The notes beneath the pieces were generated by a model, which worked only from the letters and a program-made list of their open reading frames with translations, searched no databases and had not been told where the DNA came from. 64,000 nt of DNA, taken from Nematostella vectensis (Eukaryota > Cnidaria > Anthozoa > Actiniaria > Edwardsiidae). The position numbers were made by a program, and so were the translations under genes. This document shows, in pieces, positions 11,227-23,800 of this stretch; position 1 is the first letter of the stretch; each line of letters opens with the position of its first letter. The stretch lies in NCBI RefSeq assembly GCF_932526225.1, contig NC_064037.1, positions 1,736,001 to 1,800,000 on the forward strand. The letters run 5' to 3'.

Positions 11227-11700
11227 TTGGTCTACAAGATGTCTTGCCTAAAGAATAGCATCTCTTTTGTACAAAATGTCTACCGCCTAAAGAATGGCAT
11301 CTCTTTTGTACAAGATGTCTCTCGCCTAGAGAATAGCATCTCTTTTGTACAAGATTTCTCTTGCCTAAAGAATGGCATCTCTTTTGTACAAGATGTCTCT
11401 CACCTAGAGAATAGCATCTCTTTTGTACAAGATTTCTCTCGCCTAAAGAATGGCATCTATTTTGTACAAGATGTCTCTCACCTAGAGAATAGCATCTCTT
11501 TTGAACAAGATGTATTCCACCTAAAGAATAGCCTCTCTTTTGTACAAGATGTCTCTAGCCTAAAGAATGGCATCTCTTTTGTACAAGATTTCTCTCGCCT
11601 TAAGAATAACATCTCTATTGTACAAGATGTATTCTTCCTAAAGAATAGCATCTTTTTTGTACAAAAGGTATTCTGCCTAAAGAATAGCTTCTCTTGGCAA
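11227..11700. repeat. 39-bp minisatellite in the predicted PELO 3' UTR
   Basis: About 12 units containing AAGAATAGCATCTCTTTTGT followed by ACAAGATGTCTCTCGCCT. It is open in one plus frame because 39 is a multiple of three. It lies about 110 bases downstream of the PELO stop. Confidence 0.92.
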
Positions 11701-11809
11701 ATTTAAAAGAGATCTACCTAGCTACATATACTCATGTGATATCTCAAGGGTCTAGCTCCTCTTTGTCACTATGCACACTTATGATAACATGTTACATCTC
11801 ATGGATATC

Positions 11810-14800
11810 TCATGGGTCCAATTCGTCGGCTTCATCTTCTTCTTCATCAGCAATGTCAGGCATCGGGAATCGTAGAGTAGCGGCTACACCTGACAGCTGA
11901 CCGAGTTCTGAAGGCAAAGCAACAAGAAAACTATTTTTACTCCCTTGAAAGAAATGGTCACTAAAAATCACATCAATTGATTATTTTTTCTTGATTTTTT
12001 CAATTTTTGCGTTGCTTTGTTCACTTGTGGAGAAGACCTTACTAACTCCTGGTAATGAGGGAATCAAAGAAAGAACAATGGCAGAGAGCGTTCCAGAAGT
12101 TCCAGAAAGGGGAGCTGAAGCAAGGGGCAAGGGTTTCAAGATAAGAGGGCCCAGATTTATTGTTTACCTGTTACCTATATTTTGGGTTTTTTTTAAGCCA
12201 TATATCTGAAAATTGGGGGGGGGGGGGGGCTTGGCCCAGCCCTAGATCTGCCCCTGAGTGCCAGAGGGAGTATACTGCACTTGCTACTTGCATTAAACAG
12301 GAAACATTCTCAGTCCTAAGGGTAGCCAGCTTAATAAAGGTACTAATCAATAATTGCTCAAACAAATTCAATACTCAGAGCCAATTTGAGGGGGGGGGAT
12401 ACACATTTTGCAGGGCTTGTTTGAAATAGGTGTATAGTTAAAAAAAAGTAAAACATTGTATTCAACACTTACGCTCTCCTGATACATGAAGACTTGAAAA
12501 TACTCTGCAAATAAAAACAATATAACAAATTACAAAGAAAAAAATATAATAACGTCTCACTGAAATTGAACCTTTAACTTACTTGACTTCACCACCATTT
12601 TCCTTCACACTTTCAACAAGATTGACATATCTTTTACGTGTGGGTATATCGCTTGATCTAGAGGAAAACACAAACATATTTTTGAAAATAAAACTACAAC
12701 TACTGCTATAAGGAGTTTGTAACATGTCAGCAAGTATTGCACAGAGAAGTCAGGATGTAGGTAGTCAACAGTCAAAATGTGGGGGAGGGCGTGGCATGCA
12801 GTCAGGATGTGGGGGGAAGGGGTGGCTTGCAGTCAGGATGTGGGGGGATAGATATCTATCTATGTGGGGTGGCATGCAGTCAGGATGTGGGGGAGGGGGT
12901 GGCTTGCAGTCAGGATGTGGGGGGAGGGGGTGGTATGCAGTCAGGATGTGGGGGGAGGGGGTGGCATGCAGTCAGGATGTGGGGGGAGGGGAAGGCATGC
13001 AGTCAGGATGTGGGGGGAGGGGAATGTTTGCAGTCAGGATGTGGGGGGAGGGGAAGGCATGCAGTCAGGATGTGGGGGGAGGGGAAGACATGCAGTCAGG
13101 ATGTGGGGGGAGAGGAATGTTTGCAGTCAGGATGTGGGGGGAGGGGAAGGCATGCAGTCAGGATGTGGGGGGAGGGGGTGGCATGCAGTCAGGATGTGGG
13201 GGGAGGGGAATGTTTGCAGTCAGGATGTGGGGGGAGGGGAATGTTTGCAGTCAGGATGTGGGGGGAGGGGAAGACATGCAGTCAGGATGTGGGTGGATAG
13301 ATATCTAACTATGTGGGTGGGTAGATATCTATCTATCTATGTGAGTGGGGGGTGGTATGCAGTCAGGATGTGGGGGGAGGGGGTGGTATGCAGTAAGGAT
13401 GTGGGGGGAGGGGGTGGTATACAGTCAGGATGTGGGGGGAGGGGAAGACATGCAGTCAGGATGTGGGGGGAGGGGTGGTATGCCGTCAGGATGTGGGGGG
13501 AGGGGGTGGTATACAGTCAGGATGTGGGGGGAGGGGAAGACATGCAGTCAGGATGTGGGGGGAGGGGTGGTATGCCGTCAGGATGTGGGGGGAGGGGAAT
13601 GCATTCCGTCAGGTTACAGGGGGTGCACAGTCATTATATAAAAAGGTAAAATATTTGACAATTTCTAAACAGGACCAGTTGTGGTGGGTCCGGGGAGTGT
13701 GGGCACACCCCTAAGCTATGCGCCTGAGGATGAACAGACATATCTTGAAAAAAGTTCAACAACTTGGCAATTTTGTTAAAAAAGAAAGGCTCCACACTTG
13801 GCATTATACACGAGGTAAAAGAGTCCGCCCCTTCCATCCATAGCTACCTGAATAACTCGTCAGTAACAAGAAGAGTCTCTATTCCCATGGCTTCATTAGC
13901 TTTTTCAACATGATTGATCCTGAAACACAATGAAACATCACATATGTGCACAGAGTCTTTGTTTATTCATTCTAAAACAAGCATCCAAATGTTTAATCAG
14001 TTGTTGATTTGATTAGTTATGCAGAGAATTTTAAAAAAATATTTTCATTCGGACAAACTGGTGGGTAGAATAAAACCAGACTATCTTCGCTCCCAATGGT
14101 AGAAATAAGGTTTGTAACACTAAGCATTGGCAACTTCATTACTGTGAAGTATGCACAGATCACTGCTGAATTTACCAATTTACTAAATTAACCATATTAT
14201 TGTTAACTATTGTCATGAATATAAATAGTAATTTAAGTGTTCTGACCCTTGCTGTAATCTAGTCTACTCATGTAAACTACAATGGCGACGAATAAACTCT
14301 ATTATTAGTATTACTATTATAAATATCTAGGCATTTCTTTACTATTTTTGGCTATAGAGAGAGATTTGGACATGTGTTATAGTGTTCAAACAGCCCAAGC
14401 ATAGCTTGACAAACATCTGGCCAACATCAAGCCATCAATACTAGCGCTGTTAGCAAGGGGCTTTGAGCTTACCCATAGTATGCCCGCTCGGGTTCATTTT
14501 GTAGCATGTTGTAAAATGTGTCCAGCGCTTTAACTTCACTGCTTGCCTGTAACACAAAGTTTTCTTTGATTCTAAACAACAAAATTTGCTAACAAATAAC
14601 TTAAGTCATTAGTTTTTACAACCAATGTTTCAACCTTGGCATACACATAATACCATGAAATTTTTAAGGTTTAGGGTGTTTTAGGGCAGGATAGAATCAA
14701 ATGGGTTGAACAAGATGTCATTGTTATCATAAATATATATTTATTAATTATATTTTACAGCTGTAATGCTAGGCATGCTATCATTAGTTGACTAGTGGAC

Positions 14801-17800
14801 GGGGGTGTGCGAGATGTACTTTGCATAATTTGCTTAGATTTTTCAATCAATTTATGGCCCTTCGCTTTTTTGGCCTTGAAACACAGGAAACGTTCTTGTG
14901 TCTATTAGTTCCCTGGCCCATGTACTTGGCCAATGAGACCTGTACAGTGACATGACAGATACATGGCGTGACACTTCAAATGAGCCCATTTCACATCTAA
15001 TAAGGCAGAAAATTACCCAGTGAGTAATAGCAAACAAAATATAAAGTGCCACTTTTATTTAATTGTGTCATTGAAATTTGAGCTTTCCGTCCCTGAGATG
15101 ATACATAGCGCAATGATGATCAAGGAAAAATTATCTATAAAAGCCAAAATCTGTGTATGTGCACTTCGGCCTCATGTCATTAGTGTTAAAATCAATCCGG
15201 GATACAAGGAACCAATGGCAATTAAAGGAAATTGCGTCTTCTTTCTCTATCTCGAATTGTGCATTCTCCAGGTTTTTCAGTCATGTCCTGTATAGTACCT
15301 ATATAGTGTATCCACTGACCTTGGTATCGGCTAGCCTGCTTGCTATAGCAGGGTCAGAAAGAATTTCTGGAATCAAACAAACACTGTGTTTTACCCTCTT
15401 TTTTAAATCATTGATCTCAGGAAAGCATACAAAATGATTTCAATACAGATATTGGAACCATACAAGAGGATTTCAATACAGATATTGGAACCAAACAAGA
15501 GGATTTCAATACAGATATTGGAACCAAACAAGAGGATTTCAATACAGATATTGGAACCAAACAAAAGGATTTCAATACAGATATTGAAACCAAACAAGAG
15601 GATTTTAATACAGATATTGGAACCAAACAAGAGGATTTCAATACAGATATTGGAACCAAACAAGAGGATTTCTGACACAAACCTTTTAATGCATGCTTGT
15701 GCCCTGAAGATGCGTGAACCTGAAAAATAAAAACAAGACATAAAACTTTGCTGTTTGGTGATGTAATTGTTTGTCTAAAAGGAAACAAATATCGTGAATC
15801 CAGAATGGATCCATTACCCCTCTCAACCCAAATAGGGAATTGAAATTCTGGGGGAAGTACCAATTTTTGGGGGTAAATCCCTATTTTCTCCTTACAAACA
15901 TTGTGTCTTGTCCAATTCCAGGTGGTACAAACCCGGGAGGAGGGTGGGGGTGGCTGCTCCACTACTAGATGTATGAAATCTTTTCTGGAATCACAGTGAT
16001 ATTTTCTTATGTTTGTGAAAGAAATTAACAAGTGTAATTACCATAAGAAACTTGGATTTGTTGTCTAATATGACCTTCCAGTCCATCTTGGTGGCTTGCT
16101 GGAACATGTATTCGCAAAATTGATCCTTTAGAAAAGAAAAGGGAACATTTACAGGCAACCAGTCAGAGAAAAGTCAATTCAATTACAACAGGACTTACCT
16201 TAACAAATCCTGGACTTCCTACCAGGACACACTTCACAACTAAAACAAGTTGGATATAAAATATTTAACTTAACAAGCACCACTCATTCCCTCTTTATAA
16301 CGCAAGATCAGGGTGTGCAAAGCCTGTCTGGATGACATGATAAACACTTTAGAAAGGCTTACAACAGTAAAATATAAATACTCACCATCAAAATTAATAT
16401 GTCGTAGAACACCTTGAATTATTGCATCATAAAACTTTAACAAGCCCTAAATAAAAATTCAATAAAAAGTCAATAAAACTTGATGGCAGTCAATATACAG
16501 CCATCATCATCATCAATTCTATGATTTTATTATTATTGCCACAATAACTCTTACCACCACCACCATTATCATAATCCCTCCCCGGGGGGACTCCCATATT
16601 ATAGTGACGGGGATGCTTGTAGGGAATTTCATTTTTACCCCTAAACAGTACCAAAAAGGGCCTGGCTCGAGCCAATTTTTACCCCTAAAGGTACCAACGA
16701 ACAACATACATTTGTAGTTGAAAAGCATTTAAATTTATTTTATTAAACTTTTTTTTTAATATTGAAGTAGCAGCTTTCTGAACCCTAAAAGGAACCGTGT
16801 CACAAAAAAATGCCAGGGCTTGAACTCAAACACCCTAAAAGGTACCAAACCCGTGATTTTTACCTCTAAAAGGTACTACGAGCATCCCTGTCATCTCGGT
16901 ATAGGGAGTTCCCCCCAGGAATCCCTCCCCATCCCCATCACACAACCATTGTCATAATTACAATAATTGTCATCATGACCACCACCATTTTAATCACTAT
17001 CATCATGATCAACGCCAATCAATTTCATTGTTTTCATTATTATCACAGTCAGTAATAAGTACTATATCCACTATTAGCAGTTACCTTGTCATGCTGGCTG
17101 CAGAAATTTTTCCTCTTCCTAGGAATGTTGATTTCTATTTTAGCACGGACTATTGTCATACAAGAAGTCACAAGGCAAATATGACAAAGACCTGCAAAAG
17201 GTGATCATTCAATCATAAAAATAAGAACTATTTCCAAGAAAAGATAGCTGAATAAAGAGGCGGTAACAACACAAACCTTCATGGAGGATAATAGCGGCTA
17301 AATCTGCGTGTTGTGTAGGATCACAAGCCATATCTAAGATTGATTAATGAAAACTGTTTATATCCCAACTTCACTCTGCTAGGTAAATAAGGCACAACAA
17401 AGCTTGGTTCCAATCAAGTTCCCTAGTATTTTCTAAATTAATTCAGGGACATTATAACATATCTGTGCATAGATACTGTCACCATACCCTTGTAGGGTGT
17501 TAGTGATTCTTACCAACTCGTTCCAGAGCAATAGAATCCCAGAAGTGTTTCACCAGGGTAAACTTTCTGTTTAGCTCAAGGTCAATTGTATGATATGCAC
17601 CCATCTGAAGAATAAAATATTAAACCAGTTAGTGAAAGCTTTCTAGTAAAAACATAGGTTATATTCCCCTATACCCAAAGGTCACAATTTTTCTCAAATG
17701 AAATGCATGCAAAGTTGGACATAGACATTTGGATATGTCTAGAAACACAGCGAATCAGCACATAATTCTGAAAGGCCTGACTTGTCCATTTATGACACCA

Positions 17801-20800
17801 TGGACTACATAGATCCTCAAGTGCCACCTTCTTTGACAGAAGTGTTTATAAATCATTGACACACCTTCACATACTGGTTCTCTTCACAGTTTCGTCCTTT
17901 TACTCGAAGGGTGCATGCCTGGGTGTCAAAGTCAACTGCTTCCACGGCAACCGTCAGCATAGTGCGGACCTTACTGCTGCTGGTAGACCCTGTTGCCGAC
18001 TCTGTCTGCACGCGACTATCACATGAAGGAACAAAAGCATTTATGGTATTAAAGATCTGAACACTGAGCAAATATGATAAAAGCATATATGGTATTAAAG
18101 ATCTGAACACTGAGCAAATATGATAAAAGCATATATGGTATTAAAGATTTGAACACTGAGCAAATATGATAAAAGCATATATGGTATTAAAGATCTGAAC
18201 ACTGAGTAAATATGATAAAAGCATATATGGTATTAAAGATCTGAACACTGAGTAAATATGATAAAAGCATATATGGTATTAAAGATCTGAACACTGAGTA
18301 AATATGATAAAAGCATATATGGTATTAAAGATCTGAACACTGAGTAAATATGACAAAAGCACATATGGTATTAAAGATTTGAACACTGAGCAAATATGAT
18401 AAAAGCATATATGGTATTAAAGATCTGAACACTGAGCAAATATGATAAAAGCACATATGGTATTAAAGATCTGAACACTGAGCAAATATGATAAAAGCAT
18501 ATATGGTATTAAAGATCTGAACACTGAGTAAATATGATAAAAGCATATATGGTATTAAAGATCTGAACACTGAGTAAATATGATAAAAGCATATATGGTA
18601 TTAAAGATCTGAACACTGAGTAAATATGATAAAAGCATATATGGTATTAAAGATCTGAACACTGAGTAAATATGACAAAAGCACATATGGTATTAAAGAT
18701 TTGAACACTGAGCAAATATGATAAAAGCATATATGGTATTAAAGATCTGAACACTGAGCAAATATGATAAAAGCATATATGGTATTAAAGATCTGAACAC
18801 TGAGCAAATATGATAAAAGCATATATGGTATTAAAGATCTGAACACAGAGCAAATATGACAAAAGCACATATGGTATTAAAGATCTGAACACTGAGCAAA
18901 TATGACAAAAGCATTTATGGTATTAAAGATCTGAACACAGAGCAAATATGACAAAAGCACATATGGTATTAAAGATCTGAACACTGAGTAAATATGATAA
19001 AAGCATATATGGTATTAAAGATCTGAACACAGAGCAAATATGACAAAAGCACATATGGTATTAAAGATCTGAACACTGAGTAAATATGATAAAAGCATAT
19101 ATGGTATTAAAGATCTGAACACAGAGCAAATATGACAAAAGCACATATGGTATTAAAGATCTGAACACTGAGTAAATATGATAAAAGCATATATGGTATT
19201 AAAGATCTGAACACTGAGCAAATATGATAAAAGCACATATGGTATTAAAGATCTGAACACTGAGTAAATATGATAAAAGCATATATGGTATTAAAGATCT
19301 GAACACTGAGCAAATATGATAAAAGCATATATGGTATTAAAGATCTGAACACTGAGTAAATATGATAAAAGCATATATGGTATTAAAGATCTGAACACTG
19401 AGCAAATATGATAAAAGCACATATGGTATTAAAGATCTGAACACTGAGTAAATATGATAAAAGCATATATGGTATTAAAGATCTGAACACTGAGCAAATA
19501 TGATAAAAGCACATATGGTATTAAAGATCTGAACACTGAGTAAATATGATAAAAGCATATATGGTATTAAAGATCTGAACACTGAGCAAATATGATAAAA
19601 GCATATATGGTATTAAAGATCTGAACACTGAGTAAATATGATAAAAGCATATATGGTATTAAAGATCTGAACACTGAGCAAATATGATAAAAGCACATAT
19701 GGTATTAAAGATCTGAACACTGAGTAAATATGACAAAAGCATATATGGTATTAAAGATCTGAACACTGAGTAAATATGACAAAAGCATATATGGTATTAA
19801 AGATCTGAACACTGAGTAAATATGACAAAAGCATATATGGTATTAAAGATCTGAACACTGAGCAAATATGATAAAAGCACATATGGTATTAAAGATCTGA
19901 ACACTGAGCAAATATGATAAAAGCCTAAATATTGATGACCAGAGCATACTTTTTTTTATTTCAAATCAGTGCTGATTTTTAACTTCATTATTTTTTTTTA
20001 AGTATAAATTTACATCATACTGTCCGGAAGTAGAAAACCCGCAAGATTGCGTTACTTTATAATACTGTATTACGTTACATATTTAGTTTTGTTATGTGAT
20101 CATGTTGTAATTCGAGATAGGTAAAAAAAAGGGGGTTGTGCCCCTAGAGTTGAGATGCGAGTGTACTATTACTACTGAGAGTTTTGTGATCAAGAAATAA
20201 AGTAAAGAGAATATAAGTGAGTTTATTTGGTTGTCCCCGACACCAAAAGTGGCGACCACGCCAGGACCCATATCTGAGGAGTTTTAACGCCCGGTGCGGC
20301 TACATTTCTGCGAGTTTTGCGAGAGGAATTCAACCAACGAGGGAGTTTGAAAACATGACAACCGAAGAGAAGTTAACCAAGCACATTGGACTTGCCGATA
20401 TCAAACTAAAGGATATAATGTCTACAACCAAGGATACTGGAGAGCTAGAAATCGCATTGGAGAGTGCAGAGAGCATCATCAAGAGTTTGAAGAAAGTCAA
20501 GGATGCTACGGCGGATTATTTACTCGATAACGAGAAGGAACTTAGCTACATTCAGGAGTGGAGTGCTAAAGCGAAAGCGGAAATCCAGCCTTTTAGGGAG
20601 ATGCGACTCGAAATAAAGAAGAGACTGGAGAACGCAAGAGATCAGGAGAAGGAGGAAGAAATGGAAAAGGAGCTTGCAATGAAAAAGAAGTTCGGAGATT
20701 TGGCTGCAAAGGCTGGAAATAGTGGAATGGTTGAAAGCAGTCCAGGGAAACCCGGAATGGTTCAAGCGGTCAAACTACAAAAGTACACCATCACGCCATT

Positions 20801-23800
20801 TGAAGGAGATTATAAGGACTGGACAAGGTTCTGGAATCAGTACACGGTGGAGGTGGATGGATCAACCATAGCACAGATAAGCAAATTTAATTACTTATTA
20901 GAATTAGTGAAAGGGAAACCAAGGGATGATATTTTAGGCTTACCCCACACCCCTGAGGGCTACGAAGAGGCAAAAAGGATTCTACAAAATACCTATGGAA
21001 AGGACATTAGAGTCCACCGCGCCCTTATTAAAGACCTGGAGGATTTACCAACCATCAGTGACATCCCTAAATTAAGTAGTATTCACGATTTTTATAACAA
21101 ATTAGCCAGAATTGTGCGCACACTCTCCACCATGCAAAAATTAGAAAGTGCGCAGAGCGCTGTTTACACGCTGTTAGACAAATTAGGGCCAGTCCGGGAG
21201 GTGATAGTGCAAAGGGATGATGACTGGGAAGGGTGGGGACTTATCCAGCTAGTTGAAAATCTTGGGAAGTACGTTGATAGAAACCCAATCTTGCAAAGGG
21301 AAGATACCCCCACCCCGTCACTTACGAGGAAGCCCCAGGGAGGTCAGGGTGGGCAACATAATGGGAGGGAAAGAATGTTAATGCACCAGCAGAATCAGGG
21401 ACCCCACCCCCCACAGTGTGTCTACTGCAGTGATAAATCCCATAAATCAAAGGACTGTACAAAAGTGTTAGACACGGCCAGCAGGAGAGAAATCCTAATG
21501 CAAAAGAAATTGTGCTACAACTGCACCAAGGGGGGGCATATGGCTACCAAATGCAAAGCGGGAAACTGTGCAAAGTGCAATTCAAGGCATCACACCTCTA
21601 TCTGCGACAGAGTACAAAGCAGCCTCCCACCCTCAACCCCAGCCAACCCAGGTAATTCGAGAGTTAGATTCTATGGGGCAGTGGACCAGGTACATACTAC
21701 TTTACACGCTACGGCCATAGCGAATGTCAATGGCATCCCAGCGCGCATCATGCTGGATAGTGGAGCTGGGAGCTCATACATCAGCTCCAACCTACTAACA
21801 AAATTAAACCTTAAACCAAGCAGGGTCGAAAGGAGGGTCATTGAGCAGATGTACGGGACGGTAGATAAGCAGGTAGAGCTCTACAAAATACAGCTGGGCT
21901 CAACTGTCCTTGACAGCTTTAGAATGGAGCTCCACTGCATTAATGCAGAGAAACCTATCATCACTCACCTTCCCAACCCGAGGATCCCAGAGCTAAAGAA
22001 GAAATACAACAAACTCAGAAGACTGACCTTCAGTGATGAAACCTCGACAGAAGACAAGCTACCAGTACATGTCATACTTGGCGCAGCTGACATCCAGCGC
22101 ATCAAGTCCACTGAGCCAGCGGTGCTTGGCAGCGACCCAGACAAAGACCCCGGAGCTGAGTTCACCATGCTTGGATGGGTGATTGGAGGCAAAGCAGCGA
22201 TTTCCGCCACAGACACAGAAAAGGGTTTCTTCCTCAGCAACTCACAGGAAGAATTCAACCAGATGTGCTCCCAGGAAGTACTTGGACTGAAGGACAGTGA
22301 TGAAGAGGGAGGAGAATTCCACAAGAATTTCCAGGAAGGGTTGCAAAGATTGGACGATGGAACCTACTCCACCCGGTTACCATGGAAACTAGATCACACA
22401 TCCCTACCGTCTAACAAAAGACTAGCCCTAGCACGTTTGGCGAGCACTACCCGTAGACTGGAGAAGACTGGGAGGATAGAGGAGTACCATGACATTATGA
22501 TGGAGCAACTGAAGGAAGGGATCTTAGAGCCAGCTCCAGATACTCCAACAGGGGAGAACGTACACTATATCGCACATACCATGGTGACGAGGGACGATGC
22601 TCAGACCAGCAAGCTTCGCATCGTTTATGACTGTTCAGCAAGAGAGGATGACAACACCCCATCTCTAAACGACTGCTTAGAAGTAGGCCCTCCATTACAA
22701 CCTATGCTATTTGACATATTATTGCGCAACCGCATGAATCGTCTCTGTCTCACGGGAGACATTCAAAAAGCATTTCTGCAGATTAAAGTTGACACCAAGG
22801 ATAGAGACTGCATGAGACTGTTTTGGTACAACAACCTTAAAGACCGAAACATTGTAGAGTATAGGTTCGCAAGGGTAATCTTTGGCTCGGGCCCAAGCCC
22901 CTATATTCTGGGCGCTACTCTGCAGAAACATGTGGCTAGTTACAGTGACAAGTACCCAGAGACTGTGTACCAGTTACTAACTAACACATATGTAGATGAT
23001 GTACAGACAGGTGGAGACGACCCTGAACAGCTGCTTCGATTTAAGCAGGAAGCAAGCGAGATCATGGAGAGTGGAGGATTCCAGCTTCACAAATGGCACA
23101 GCAATGTCCTTGAGGCGGAGGAGAGTACCTCAGCAGAAAGAGCAGACCGGGCCGTGGACAGGCCACCGGTAAAGATCCTAGGAATACCTTGGGACAAGAA
23201 CAAGGACGAGCTTACGATCGCATTCAGCGATTCCACCGAAGAAGAGGTGAGTGGTGCACTCACAAAGAGGAAGATGCTAGCAGTGATCAATCGCATCTAC
23301 GATCTGCTAGGACTCGCTTCGCCAGTCACTGTGACTGGCAAAGTACTGTATAGCAAGGTGTGTCTTAGTGAGAAGAGGTGGGACGAGGCGATTACAGACG
23401 TAGAGATTGTTAGAGAGTGGAACAAGTGGCTTAAGAGCATGAAGGCATGTCCATCAGTTAGTATTCCGCGCAGTGTAGTGGATAAGCACGTGACAAGGAT
23501 AGAGCTACATGGGTTCTCAGATGCGAGCAAGACAGCCGTATCGGCTGCGATTTATGTAGTAGCCCATCACGCAGACAGTTCTGTTAGGCAGACATTGCTT
23601 GTCGCGAAGTCAAGAGTAGCCCCAAAAAATCAGAGCATTCCTCGTTTGGAATTAGTTGGCGCACACACCCTCACAAAACTAATGACTCATGTTAAGGAAG
23701 TTTTGCAGGGTCAACCTATCCAGATCTACCAGTGTTGGGTCGACAGCACCACCATCCTCTACTGGATCAAGGGCAAAGGTACCTGGTCACAGTTCGTGCG

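Noticed and set aside
11227-11706. 159-aa ORF with FVQDVSxLKNGIS repeats
   Set aside because: 39-bp array in the predicted PELO 3' UTR; the open frame follows from the period.
12724-13649. Gly/Cys-rich ORFs (MQSGCGGRG and similar)
   Set aside because: They lie inside a 30-bp G-rich intronic array of PELO, antisense to the gene, and are open in three frames at once.
15683-15719. Treating the 37-nt stretch as non-exonic because it is so short
   Set aside because: It encodes [12 protein letters not shown], an exact match to the PELO family, with an AG acceptor, a GT donor and correct phase, so it was kept as an exon.
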